Source: Notamacropus eugenii
Taxonomy: Eukaryota; Chordata; Mammalia; Diprotodontia; Macropodidae
Length of the DNA: 64,000 bases
Assembly: GCF_028372415.1 (NCBI RefSeq)
Contig: NC_092872.1
Coordinates: 86,423,613 to 86,487,612 of the forward strand
Direction: 5' to 3'
The notes below the pieces were generated by a model. The model worked only from the letters and a program-made list of their open reading frames with translations. It had not been told where the DNA came from and did no database searches. Positions 1 through 10,012 of this stretch are shown piece by piece. The stretch's first letter is position 1. Each line of letters begins with the position of its first letter. The position numbers and the translations under genes are program-made.

Positions 1-960
1 CCACCAACTATCTAGAACTAGAGACATTTTCCAAATCCTTAACTGAGAGTCTCTGGCATTTCTGAAAGAGCAGGTCATTTTCCCAAAAGCAAAGAAGTGA
101 GAGTAGTCCAAATAAGAACCAAGGCCAAAGACAAATTGATATGACCCAGAAGATTAGCCTGGCAGGAGGGGTCCAGCCCTGCAGTGGAGCAGCAGGAAAG
201 AAATACTGCCAAAGGGCAATCCAGCACAGCCAGGGAGACCCTGGTTTAACACTAAGGCCATTTCTAAGGAAAGTCCTCAAGAAAGACGAAGATAGGCAGC
301 AAAGAGCCGGTAGTCTCCTCATGTTTCCTAAATGTCTACCTTGTTATCTTGCTACTTTGTATTCATTCCTACTCTCCCCTACGAACACTGACTACATTGG
401 TGGGAAGCTATACTTCAGATTTATGCATACAATGTTGCACAATGATTATCTTTGTTTTATTTTAAGTAGATACTTTTACTAAGAGTTGATTAAGTCAGCT
501 GGTTTATTTGTGGAAAACAAACTTACAGGGACTCACAAGGTACTGAAATTGGTACAAGGACTGTCTCTGGAAATCAGAGTGGTAGGAAAATCCACTCCCT
601 CTTGGGATTCTCCACCAGTCAGATGGGAGGAAATGAGAGTCAAATAGAGAAAATGGGGCAGGGTGGATGCAATACTCCAGTTCCACTCACATACATATGT
701 ATGTACATATATATGTATATGTGTATATGTGTGATTGATGAGTATTCATGAATAAGGAAATTAGGAAGTACTTTGTGTAATTCACAGTGCTAACTGGTGT
801 GTGAATAAATAGAAAAGTGTGGCAATCCCCATTATTGAGGAGTTCCTCTTTTAATAAAGATAACACATATAGAAGAGTTCAGCTACAACTCAGATGGAAA
901 AATCTAATGGTCCTTAGGATATGGAAATAAAGCAAATGGTAAAGCATCTTCTTTAGTGTC
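1..960. other. Single-copy DNA, no gene seen
   Basis: No reading frame here looks like protein. The only structure I see is a short TATG/TATA alternating tract at about 690-735. The rest is AT-leaning sequence without a recognisable repeat. Confidence 0.5.
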
Positions 961-963
961 ATT

Positions 964-1500
964 TCAACTGATAAAAACTCTATCCATTCTTGATGAGCTA
1001 TTTGACTGTGTCAGGAACTCTAGTGATGAGACTTTCTTTTCTGGGTCTTCAGAACCTGTGACTACTAAAAAAACAGAGGTTGCAGAATATTCAGAGGCAA
1101 TTGTCAGGTCATGACTCCACAAGGGTTGTTTCCCTGCATGATGGCTAGAGAGGCATCCTGGAAGCAAGATTGGAGATCTAAAGGGTATCCCTATTTCTGG
1201 AGCTGTTGGGTAGGCAGCAAGTACAGATGTTCGGTGGTTAGTTTTGGTAGTGGGGGGGTTGGCAGGTCTATTCTCCACAAGTGTTGCCCTCCCCAATGAT
1301 AATAAAAGGAGGAACAGGCTATGACCAGGCTTATGCTCTGGGGGGTAGGGGAGGAGGGAGGACATAGAGAGGTGTAGTGCTTCCTGGGTTTGTGGTTGGC
1401 ATATGTCATTCACGATCTCCGTGGGTGGCAATTCTGCCAGTTCTGGAAAAAAGGCACACATGGTCTTGGTGGGCTCTTGCAAATGGGAAGGAGTCACCAC
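964..1500 (-). other. Longest open frame in the window (178 codons), probably chance
   Basis: This minus-strand frame starts with ATG and is the longest in the window. The translation is rich in Ser, Pro, Thr and Leu. It shows no domain, signal peptide, membrane segment or zinc-binding pattern that I recognise. There is no poly(A) tract or repeat hallmark beside it, so it is neither an obvious retrocopy nor an obvious transposon frame. An open frame of this length is unusual for CpG-poor, AT-leaning DNA but can occur by chance in 64 kb. I do not assign a function. Confidence 0.2.
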
Positions 1501-1504
1501 TGGA

Positions 1505-2395
1505 AGGACATCACTTTTTTTAATCAGTAATTTCAGAAGTTTTTAAACCTGTAAATTGACATTTCTGTTATTTCTCAAGATACAACCAGACAGTTAATTT
1601 TTTTTTGGTCTGACTTAATCTGGGCAGGGAGTATGCCATTCACTGACCATATATTCATCCAGAAAATTTAATCCAGCCATTTAAAGTAAATTAAAAGTTG
1701 TTTTTATGTCCCCCAGAATCATAACAACTGTCCCAGACCTGGGGATGGCTCATACCTGTGGTGCTTTATTGTCTTGTATAGTATTAACCTTTACATTACA
1801 GTAATAGATAGTTATTGCATTAGCATATGGTAGCAAGAACGAAGAAAGCAGAGGGAGCTCAGAATTCAGCCAACAACTCAACAGGCCCCAGGTGAGAGAA
1901 GGCCGCCATCTACGTATGGGTCTTCAATAGCAGTGGGAAGTAGCCAAGAATGACTACTGTGATGCTATGACAACAGCAGCAGATCTTGAAAATATTAAGC
2001 AATTAAAACTTGGATGATGTGGAGGTACAATGCTGCCAAGAACCAGGACATGAGTCCCCAGCCTATACAAGGGCCATGCTGAAGAACACGACTCCTGAAC
2101 ACTAATGAATGAACTGGCCTTCTTCCATGCAATTCATGCTTCAGTGTGCCTGGGGAAGGAAGACACTACTGGCTTTCTCTCTTGCCACTGAGGCCATCTC
2201 AGAGGCAGGAGAAGGATGCTGAATCACCACAGAAGATATGAATACTTAACTGAAGGGAAATGAAAATGTCCCTGTGAGGAGCCTTCAGAGGTAAAATCAA
2301 CTTTCTTGGAAAAATTCTGGAACTCTCCAGAAAATGCGATCATGTCCACACTGCACAACTGGAGCATTCAACTGACAGAGAAGCAGATAAATATA
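1505..2395. other. Single-copy DNA, nothing recognised
   Basis: I see no coding potential, simple repeat or transposon. A T-rich tract lies near 1515-1610. No long frame is open. Confidence 0.45.
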
Positions 2396-2399
2396 TCAC

Positions 2400-2610
2400 T
2401 TAAGGAGGTGGCAACAGTGAATAAAGTATAAAAAGTTAGGAAGATCTGAATTCAAATCCAGCCTCAGATTCTTATTAGCTTTGTGACCTTTGGTAAGTCA
2501 TTAAACCCTCTCTGCCTCAATTTCCTAAACTATCAAGTGGGAATGATAATAGTCCTACCTCCTAGGATTACAGTGCCTACCCTATAGTAGGTGCTCAAAC
2601 AATGCTTATT
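2400..2610 (+). mobile_element. MIR-type CORE-SINE
   Basis: The block has the MIR order: a gttcaaat-like motif (GAATTCAAATCCAGCC), then the core TTTGTGACCTTTGG...AAGTCATT, then CTCAATTTCCT and a GTAGGTGCTCA tail. It is diverged and has no clear target duplication. An ancient tRNA-derived SINE moved by L2 machinery is the known origin of this family. Confidence 0.75.
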
Positions 2611-2672
2611 CTTTTTCTTCCTGCCTGCCTGCCTTCCTTCTTCCTCCCTCTCTGCCTTCCTTCCTTCCTGCC
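2608..2672 (+). repeat. CCTT/CCTG-rich low-complexity tract
   Basis: Degenerate CCTT, CCTG and CTTC units follow the tail of the MIR directly. Expansion from a SINE tail is likely. Confidence 0.8.
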
Positions 2673-2673
2673 T

Positions 2674-2780
2674 TTCTGGCACTGTGCTAAGTGTTGGGGA
2701 TAGACATACAAGGAAGACAATTCCTGCCTTACATTCTACTAAGTGAATCTGGCAAGGTGGGCAGAATATGTGAGGTACTA
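2674..2780 (-). mobile_element. L2 3'-end fragment
   Basis: GGCACTGTGCTAAGTGTTGGGGATA followed by an ATTCCTGCCTTACATTCTA segment is the reverse complement of the L2 3' end (ATCCCCAGCACTTAGCACAGTGCC). It is short and old. Confidence 0.65.
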
Positions 2781-3104
2781 TAGAACACTTCCACTACCTG
2801 GGAAAATAGATGAAAGCTCACCTGTTAGACTCGGGGTGATGGTGATAATGGTGTATGTGTATAGGGGAATTTGGGAGTGGGAGGGAAGAATTGGGTTAGT
2901 TACAATGGGGGAGTGAAGACAACATGGTGAAGAGATTGCAAGGAAGTGGTATGGAGATCTGGTTCCTAGTAAGATAAAGCAATATCTCACCTATCAAAGC
3001 CAGAAGACCAAGAGACTTAGATAAGTATGAACAAATAAGTACATTTACACTACCAGAAATGACTAGTCAGAATGATTATTTAGATATGAACTTTGAAAGT
3101 TCAT

Positions 3105-3300
3105 TCAATTGGTACAGGGTAATGAGGACTGGATTTGGAGGAAGAAGAATTGGGTTCAGTCTCAGGTCTACCACTTACTACCTGTGTGACTTTGTGTTAA
3201 ATCACTCAATCCCTGTGGGTCTGCATTTACCACCTGTAAAATGAAAAAGCTTAACTAGATGACCTATAAATCCCTTCCAGTTCTAAGTCTCCGAATAATG
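3105..3300 (+). mobile_element. MIR-type CORE-SINE
   Basis: The MIR order is clear: TTGGGTTCAGTC, TACTACCTGTGTGACTTTG, ACCTGTAAAATG, then CTAGATGACCTATAAATCCCTTCCAG. The 61-codon frame lying on it is a shadow. Confidence 0.75.
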
Positions 3301-3304
3301 ATTC

Positions 3305-4035
3305 TACCGCCCTTCACAGTCCAGATTGAATCCTACCTCCCTAGCCCATACTGATGCATTCCTCCTATGAACAAATACATAATCCATACCACTTAATTTC
3401 CAGCTATCCTGAGTTGCTCTCTAGTTATTTAACATTTTCCTCCTGTCCTTCCAAAAACATTATAAGATACCTCAAGAAGGGCCATATGTCTATCCCCCTT
3501 CCCATGCACAAGGGCAGAATGTCTGTAGTAAGTAATTACTGATTTGACTATTCTCAGAAGGTTTTACTTTATGAATTCCCCTATATTATAGAAAGAAGGA
3601 ACCTGTTCAATATGGCGCACAGAGTGAATTCTCTGAGAATCCTGAAATGATTCAGGTCAATTTCACAACACTGTTATCTTCCCCAGAGAAAACCAGTGAC
3701 AATGAGTTACATATGTACATTAGATCACATAGGTAAAATATTCTGCATAGAGTCATTTGAGAATTTCTAGCCATAGCATCCCATGCCATAATGCAAGAAT
3801 AGATGCTGCCAGAAATTTTTCTGGTCATTAAGCTCTGACTCTACATTTTGCTTTTTAATTTTATGCTATAAGATTACTCTATCAGAATACTTTCATGCTT
3901 CTAGATTAGCCATTTCATTATGCCCTGATCACAACTTGCAGGTCTGCATTGTTCTTTCTCTGCAACTTACTTACATGGTTATCCTGGCTGGGTATGTGCC
4001 AACTCATCAGAAACTTCTCCATCTTTCTAATCACC
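3305..4035. other. Mostly single-copy; possible worn L2 at its left end
   Basis: The first 250 bases read weakly like a plus-strand L2 3' region (a TCCTACCTCC-like motif and GGGCAGAATGTCTGTAG), but I am not sure. The remainder, including an ATGTTGCCAG-type stretch near 3800, shows no gene and no clear repeat. Confidence 0.35.
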
Positions 4036-4039
4036 TAGA

Positions 4040-4262
4040 GGTATCAATGTGGAATAATGACAGATAAGCCAAAGTCAAGAAAGCCTGAGTTCAAATCTTG
4101 CCTTAGATACTTACTAGCTGTGTGATCCTGAGTAAGTAAAGATGCAACCTCAGTTTCCTCATCTGGAAAAAAGGGAGTAATGGAGCTCCATAGAATTTCT
4201 GTCAGTATCAAGTGAGACAGTATCCATGAAGTGTTTGTAAACTGCAAAGCATTTCATAAATG
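4040..4262 (+). mobile_element. MIR-type CORE-SINE
   Basis: CCTGAGTTCAAATCTTGCC, TACTAGCTGTGTGATCCTGAG, CAGTTTCCTCATCTGG and the AAGTGTTTGTAAACTGCAAAGC tail follow the full MIR order. A diverged element. Confidence 0.8.
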
Positions 4263-4264
4263 TT

Positions 4265-4403
4265 AACTACTGTTGCTGACTTTATTTTAAGGTCAATTTC
4301 AAACACCACTTCCAAGAAGCCTTCCCTGACCACTCCTAACCACTCTAACCCACAGTGATCTCTCCATTCTCTGGCCTCTGATAGAATTCAGTTAGTACCA
4401 CTC
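4265..4403 (+). mobile_element. L2 3' region, left part of an interrupted copy
   Basis: CACCACTTCCAAGAAGCC then TTCCCTGACC is the familiar L2 3' region. The element stops at the 14-bp motif AGTTAGTACCACTC (4390-4403), which recurs at 4737-4750, and its 3' end resumes after that point. A later insertion therefore split it. Confidence 0.75.
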
Positions 4404-4736
4404 TTTTGTTTTTACTAACCTCTACATGAAATTTATAATTTATTTTTATTATTATTATTAATTTGTTTGTTTTCAGTTTTCTACAATCACTTCTATAAAT
4501 CTTAGATTTTCTCCCCATCCCTCTGCTCTCCCTCCCCAAGATGGCATGCAGTCTTACATGAGTTCTATACATACATTCTTATTAAACACATTTTCACATT
4601 AGTGATGTTGCATGGAAGAATTAAAATGAATGGGAGGAACCATGAGAAAAACCAAACAAAACAAAGCATAACCCAAGAGAAAATATTCTGCTTCATTCTG
4701 AGTTTCAAGTCTATAGTTCCTTCTCTGGGTGTGAAG
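4404..4736 (-). mobile_element. Retroinsertion with exact 14-bp target duplication
   Basis: A 333-bp insertion is bounded on both sides by AGTTAGTACCACTC. On the minus strand it ends in an A-rich tail with AAT repeats. Before that comes GGGGAGAAAATCTAAG and an AAAACTGAAAAC stretch, which resembles the LINE 3'-end fragments at 40254 and 54115. Direct flanking repeats of this length plus an A-rich tail are the mark of LINE-driven retrotransposition. The host sequence is an L2, so the insertion is younger than that L2. The exact family is uncertain (L1-like 3' UTR suspected). Confidence 0.65.
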
Positions 4737-4750
4737 AGTTAGTACCACTC

Positions 4751-4965
4751 CTTGTCATATACAGCCTTATGGTAATTATCTTATCTCCTGTACAAAGACC
4801 AAAACAAAAACAACTGTCTCTGACTGACGGGAGTTTATACTCATACTTAGGGGATATAATTGCACATTACTGAAAGCAGGGACCATATCTCACACTCTAT
4901 ATATTCCCAGAAGTACCTAACATAGATTAGACACTAAGTAAGTATTTGCTGATTAACTAATAAGA
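4751..4965 (+). mobile_element. L2 3' end, right part of the interrupted copy
   Basis: After the nested insertion the L2 continues with GTAATTATCTTATCTCC, GAAAGCAGGGACCATATCTC, ATTCCCAGAAGTACC and TAAGTAAGTATTTGCTGATT, the usual L2 3' terminus. Confidence 0.7.
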
Positions 4966-5480
4966 AAAATAATCTCAGCCCCAAGCTCATTACCTAAAAA
5001 TCCCTCTTATAACTTTTGCTAGTTGATCAATTAATTGTTTGGAAAAATAAAGAGTTCTGCATAAAAGGACCAAAAAGAAGAAAATCTTCTTTTATGGAGA
5101 CCTCTTCATTTTACTCAGTGTCTGTTCTATGTAGAGTATTTCACATACATAATCTAATGTACTCAAAAATAAAAAAAGACCTTAGTGATTATCTAGTACC
5201 CAAGAGGATTTGGAAAAATTCTTTTTAACACCATGAATGGGTTGTTGGGGAGGCTGCTTGAGGGAAAAGGTATGATAGGTGAGACTTGTTAGAAGTTCCT
5301 TTAGTGCAAGTCAAATTCAAAACACTATACTTCAAAAGTACTGTCAAATTCAAAACACAAGAACCACTCCCTTATGCATAAGAATCCTTGGTGCTGCCTA
5401 TTAGCTTAATTTTAAAATGCATTATTATCTGTTTTTAAAAGTTTTTATTTTATTCATATTTTCCAATTACATTTTAAACA
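4966..5480. other. Single-copy DNA with a possible LINE tail at the right end
   Basis: No gene. CATATTTTCCAATTACATTT near 5455-5475 looks like the reverse complement of an L1-type 3' terminus (TGTAATTGGAAAAT), but only about 40 bp remain. Confidence 0.35.
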
Positions 5481-5482
5481 AC

Positions 5483-6545
5483 AAATCCATAAACATTTAT
5501 TAAGAGCCAACTATGTGCTATACGCTGTGCTAAATACAAGGGATACAAAAAAAAAAAAAAGCAAGACAGCCCCTTCCTTCAAGGATGCAGCCTAATGCAC
5601 AAGACAACAAACTTATATACAAAGTAAGCTACATATAGGATAAATAGGAAATAGTTAAAGAAAAAAGGCAATAGAATTAAGAGAGGTTGGGAAAGACTTT
5701 TTTTAAAAGAAAGGATTTTAGTTGGGAATTTAAGGAAGAGTAGGCAGAGCAGAGCAGGGGAAGCATTCCAGGAATGGGGAACAGCCAGAGAAAATGCCTG
5801 GAGCCAAGAGGTGGAATGTCTTGTGCTTAGAATAGTCAGGAGGCCATTGTGGTTGGATTGGAGTACGTATTGAGGGGTGTGAAGGGGGAGTTTAGGAAGA
5901 CTGGAAAGGTAGAAGAGGTCTGGGTTATGAAGGGTTTTGAACACCAAATGGAGCATTTTGTATTTGATCCTGTAGGTGATAGAAAGCCAGTGGAGTTTAT
6001 TGAGTAAGGGAGTGATATAGTCAGATTTGTGCTTTAGGAAAATCACTTTAGTTATCAAAGGAGTATGGACTGAAATAGAGTGAGACTTGAAACAGAGAGA
6101 CTCGCTAACAGAATACTGAAATAATCAAGGGGTGAGGTGATGAGGGACTGACTGCACCAGGGTGGAGGCAGTGTCAGAGGAGAAAAGGGGGCATATTCAA
6201 GAGATATTGCAAAGGTGAAAACAGCAGGGTTTGGCAACATCTTGGATATAGGGGTTGGGAGATAATGAAGAGTCCAGTAAAACTCCTAGGTTGCGAGCCT
6301 GAGGGACAGGAAGGATAGTATTGCCATCCTGAGTAATAGGGCAGGTAGGAGGTGGGAGGATTTAGGGGAAAGATGAGTTCTGTTTTGAAAATGCTTAGTT
6401 TAAGATGTCTACTGAAAATCCAGTTTGAGATGTCTGAAAGGCAGTTGGAGTTGTGAGACTGGAGGTCAGCTGAAATGGGGTAGGATAAGTAGACTTAAAG
6501 AGCATCTGCATAGTTAAATCCATGGGAGCTCATAGAATGTTGTGA
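5483..6545 (-). mobile_element. L2 LINE, 5'-truncated, end of ORF2 and 3' end
   Basis: This is a 1.06-kb L2/CR1-clade LINE on the minus strand. Its 3' end (CATTTATTAAGAGCC, CTGTGCTAAATAC on the plus strand) lies at 5485-5540. Upstream on the minus strand, the frame at 5579-6058 reads LHWL...RIKYKML...KTLHNPD...YLSSLP, the known end pattern of CR1/L2 ORF2 after the reverse transcriptase. Further 5' the sequence gives the equivalent of the AACATGTCCAAAACAGAACTC region. In L2 this protein copies its own RNA at a genomic nick. This copy has stops and frameshifts and is dead. An A-rich expansion sits at 5548-5562. Confidence 0.85.
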
Positions 6546-6689
6546 GAAGGCTTATTAGAGCATGGGAAGTAGTTACCTATTTCAAAGTACCATTCTTGCT
6601 AACTAGGTGCTAAACTCAGTTGTTTTTAACTAATGAAAGAAAGTAAATGTTGTCAAATACCCTCTGTATCTCAGCACCCTGGAGCAAAA

Positions 6690-6750
6690 TGCCAATTACC
6701 CAAAACCCCAAATAGGGTCACTGAGAGTCCAAGTACCAACTGAAGCAACT
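6690..6750 (+). mobile_element. Marsupial CORE-SINE tail fragment
   Basis: AAAACCCCAAATAGGGTCAC, a GAGTCC stretch and CAACTGAAGCAACT match the tail of the fuller SINE at 22840-23063. Only the 3' part remains. Confidence 0.55.
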
Positions 6751-6854
6751 CCACAACAAAAGGGTGGGCTTTGAACAAGGCACAGGGATAAAAGTGTTCG
6801 AAAGCGATTTTCAGCTATACTGTGTACTCACCTAATTCGTTTTGCAAATTTGTT

Positions 6855-6898
6855 GAACCAAAACAGAACTCATTAGCTTTTCCCCAAAAAACTCACCT
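6855..6898 (+). mobile_element. L2 fragment at the left edge of the BCAT2 retrocopy
   Basis: CCAAAACAGAACTCATTAGC followed by a TTTCCCC run matches the L2 at about 63580. L2 3' sequence is also found on the other side of the pseudogene (8205-8452), so the retrocopy probably landed in an L2. Confidence 0.5.
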
Positions 6899-8196
6899 TC
6901 TGTAGCATCGTGTTACACCAGCCTGTTCCGTCCTTCACTATGGCACAGAACTCTTTGAAGGCATGAAGGCTTTTCAATGAAGGACCTACAAGTGCGCCTT
7001 TTCTGCCCCATGTTCCGCTGATTCTTGAGGCTCTGCCTTTCAACCTTTGACAAGCTCCAGCTTTTGGAATATATCCACTGCGGGGTGGAGGTAGACGAGA
7101 ACTGAGTGCCCAGCGGGGACAACTAGAAGGCTAGCATCTACATCCTGTCCACTTTCATCTGCCACGAACCAAGTCTGGGTGTCTATCGCTCCCCAGAGAG
7201 CCCTGCTGTACATCATCCTGCGTTCTGTGGGCCCTTATTTCCCTGGGGACCCCTTAACGCCAGTCAAGCCACTGGCCGACCTGCGCTTTGTCCGAGCCTG
7301 GGCCAGTGGGGTTGACAAGTACAAGTCTGGAGGGAATTATGGGCCAACGGTGTTCATGCAGCAGGCTGCTCACCGAGAGAATTGGGATTTGGGGAGCAAG
7401 TCTCGTGGCTTTACGGCCCAGACTGCCGGCTCTCTAAGATAAGGACCGTGAACATCGTCATCTTCTGGACCCACAAGGATGGCGTGCTGATGCTAGCGAC
7501 CCCTCACTGGATGGAATCATTCTCCCGGGAGTGACTCGGAGGAGCCTGCTGGACGTGGCCTGGAAGTGGGGGGAGTTGTCCCAGTGTCTGAGAGGGAGTT
7601 GTGCATGCATGAGCTGCTGCTGGCCCTTCTAGAGGGACATGTGCAGGAAATGTTTGGCTCGGGCATGGCCTGTCAGGTGTGCCCTGTGCATCTCATCCTG
7701 TACCAGAGTAAGCACCTTCACATTCCCACCGTGGAGAATGGGCCTGACTCCATCCAACGATTCCAGAAGGAACTGTGTGCCATCCAGTACAGAAATGGTT
7801 TCCATGAGTGGATGCTTCCTATGTGAACTGGCCACCAGATCAGGCCCCACCTATCCTCTTTACAGACTTTACCCCGACCCTGATCTTTTTGTCCCTCCCC
7901 CATCCCCCCACCTCAGACAAAGATTCCAAATGCAATATAGCTCTCCAGGCAGGAGATCTGGGACTTCTGGGTTCCTGCGGTCCCCAAGGTAAGCTACATA
8001 CCCAAAGCCATATGGGTCCCACCCCTCAGGGAGCACCACACTCGGTTTCCTACCAGCTTCAGAGGGCAACAGTTAAGGGCCTGGATGATGTCAGAAGAGG
8101 ACACGCCCCCTCCATCCCCCAGCTCTTAAGCCTGTCTCTGCAATTATTTTTTCCTCTGCATTTGTCAAATAAAAAACCAAAGGATTAAAAAAAAAA
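6899..8196 (+). pseudogene. BCAT2P: Processed pseudogene of BCAT2 (mitochondrial branched-chain aminotransferase)
   Basis: BCAT2 transfers the amino group of leucine, isoleucine or valine to 2-oxoglutarate with pyridoxal phosphate, in the mitochondrial matrix. This copy has no introns and covers roughly the C-terminal three quarters. Recognisable pieces in order are ACSVLHYGTELFEGMKAF (from 6921), LSTFDKLQLLE, SIYI...[22 protein letters not shown] (7209 on), [11 protein letters not shown] with the cofactor-lysine codon at 7323-7325, [27 protein letters not shown] with both cysteines of the redox CXXC (7671-7682), and a C-terminus ending HEWMLPM with its stop at 7824-7826. Early stops at about 6980-7130 and several frame changes break it. 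The 3' UTR follows, with AATAAA at 8168-8173 and ten As at 8187-8196. AAAAAACT occurs at both ends (6886-6893 and 8191-8198), a possible imperfect target duplication. The N-terminus and mitochondrial presequence are missing. Confidence 0.93.
8168..8196 (+). terminator. Inherited polyadenylation signal and poly(A) remnant of the BCAT2 retrocopy
   Basis: AATAAA at 8168-8173 is followed after 13 bases by ten As. This is the 3' end of the reverse-transcribed mRNA, not a working signal of a local gene. Confidence 0.85.
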
Positions 8197-8204
8197 CTGC
8201 CTCA

Positions 8205-8452
8205 AACAATCCCCCAAATGCTGGTGCCCTCTGCTAGAATTCCCCTGTGCTTCATTACTTTATTATCTTTATACTTATTCTGCATGTACTTCTCTATGTC
8301 CTTGTGGCCTGGACCCATTAGAATATAAGCCCCTTGGGAATGGGAATTCTTTCATACTTGTATTTGCTTTCCAAGCATCCAGAACACTGCTCAGGATATG
8401 AACATATTGTGGCTGCATAATAAATGTTAGCTGATTGATTGATTACCATGGT
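8205..8452 (+). mobile_element. L2 3' end
   Basis: TTAGAATATAAGCCCCTTGG, a TGCTTTCCAAGCATCC stretch and AATAAATGTTAGCTGATTGA follow L2 3' order, ending in the GATT repeats characteristic of the terminus. Confidence 0.75.
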
Positions 8453-8454
8453 TG

Positions 8455-9290
8455 ACCATTTTTAATAGCATCACTTCTTTAAACTGATCTTACCAAAAGG
8501 GAAAGTATTTGTACTACTAAGGATGCTCATCTTCCCACCCATCCCCCAAACAAGGACTGAAGGGAAATAAGTGAAAAAATGAAGAGTCTTGATATAGGCA
8601 CTGAGTACATGCGCATATACTGTATTTGTTGGCAGGGCTTCATCTGTATAGTAAAATGGCTGTAAAAGTCAGATTTAATTAATCTGGTAGATTGCAGTTT
8701 ACCGGCAGCCCAGAATTATTCACTAGCTTCTGCAGCTGCTGATAAACAGTACCAGCTTCCCAGACTGGAATAGTGTGTCATCCCTTTGCCATCTTACAAA
8801 TTACATAAGAATGGTCCAATCAGCATAGGCACACAAATCCAGCTTTCTCTCCAGTTAACTAAAGGCTTCTCAGGAAGTTAATACAAAGGCTTAGCACCTG
8901 GAATATGGAGAAAGGAAAAACCAGTGGAGGGAGTTTGGGAATATTGCCTTGGGAGTGCAGGAGAGGGATCCTGAATTTTTTAAATATTTAAGATAATCCT
9001 TATGACTTACTTCATGTAGAAAAAGGAGCCATCTTATAATGCAACTTTATGTGTGCTGAAAAATATCCCCATATATATGCCCCTACATTCCTACTCCCCA
9101 GTACCCACAATTCTTCCTCTTTTAAATACACACAAACACATATGTGTCTGTAATCTATGTATAGATATGTGTCTGGGAAGATGAATAATTCATTCAAACA
9201 CCTTTGCGTTAATAACCAACCTCAGTCTTTCCAGAAGGAATAGGGCAGAAGATAGATGAAAGAGTAAAACAAAGACAAGGAGGGCAATGA
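8455..9290. other. Single-copy DNA, possible conserved non-coding island at 8590-8870
   Basis: No gene. The stretch 8590-8870 lacks repeats and contains the near-palindrome AGATTTAATTAATCT at about 8671-8685, a homeodomain-type core. This is weak evidence for regulatory DNA. Confidence 0.35.
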
Positions 9291-9299
9291 ATGATATGG

Positions 9300-9418
9300 T
9301 GGGGGGAATGTAAGCTCCTTAAGGGCAGAAATGATCTTAGTTCCAGAGCTTAGCATAGTGCCTGGCACAGAGTAAGCTCCTAATAAATGCTTTTTCATTA
9401 ATACATTCATGCATGAAT
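9300..9418 (+). mobile_element. L2 3' end
   Basis: TAAGCTCCTTAAGGGCAGAA, GCATAGTGCCTGGCACAGAG and TAATAAATGC are the L2 3' terminus. Confidence 0.8.
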
Positions 9419-9444
9419 GTATTCAATGATTAATTTCATTCACA

Positions 9445-9600
9445 TTCAACACATGTTTGAACTGGAGTTAGAGTAGAATTCTTGGCTTTCTTGCTCATTA
9501 CCCATATGACAGTGGGTCATTTAATTCTTCAAGATCTCCAATTCTTCTTCTGTAAAATAACAGAGTTGGACTGGATGATCCCATTTTTTTCTATCTACGT
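9445..9600 (+). mobile_element. MIR-type CORE-SINE, right part
   Basis: GACAGTGGGTCATTTAATTC, TCTGTAAAATAACAGAG and TTGGACTGGATGATCCC match the MIR right half. A diverged copy. Confidence 0.65.
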
Positions 9601-9614
9601 GATTTATAATGTGG

Positions 9615-9857
9615 CAGGAGCTAGCTCTAACTGGCTCTGCAAAGTCCATTGTTAAATTTTTATTGTGAATATTTACACCTCAGAAATCAATAAATGCTAC
9701 AAATAAGGGCTTGATTTATTGTTTTTTTTAATTGTCTAAGAATCATTTTAAGAAGTCATGGGAAAATAATAATAATGCAGATTAAACTTAAACATGTCCC
9801 AGGAAATTTTTTATTTTCCAGAGAACCAATTGTTAAGTATTTACAAGCACACTCCTG
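9615..9857 (+). mobile_element. Non-autonomous hAT-like element, copy 1
   Basis: A 243-bp block starts CAGGAGCTAGCTCTAA and ends GCACACTCCTG. The second copy at 41173 starts CAGGGGTGTGCTGGAGCC, so the family has inverted ends of the type CAGGRGTGTGC. The shared interior includes a GTTAAATTTT stretch, ACACCTCAGAAATCAA, GGGCTTGATTT and AATAATGCAGATT. CAGGG-type ends fit hAT transposons, which are moved by a transposase made elsewhere. No clear 8-bp target duplication survives. Confidence 0.6.
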
Positions 9858-9884
9858 TCTTTAATATCCTTCCTATGATCAATC

Positions 9885-10012
9885 AGGCAGTAAGCATTTA
9901 TTAAGCACCTCCTCTGTTCTAGGCATTGTGTTATGCTGCTGGGAATATAAAAATGAAAGTGAAAAATTCCTGTCTGACTCCAAGGATCTTATATTCCATT
10001 ATTTTTCACAAT
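9885..10012 (-). mobile_element. L2 3'-end fragment
   Basis: CAGTAAGCATTTATTAAGCA followed by CTCC...TTCTAGGCATTGTG is the reverse complement of the L2 3' end. Confidence 0.75.

Noticed and set aside
5579..6058. 159-codon frame that could be taken for a gene
   Set aside because: It matches the end of CR1/L2 ORF2 and lies in a repeat with an L2 3' terminus.
7179..8188. Several open frames of 60-126 codons over the BCAT2 copy
   Set aside because: They are pieces or shadows of one broken retrocopy, interrupted by stops and frame changes.
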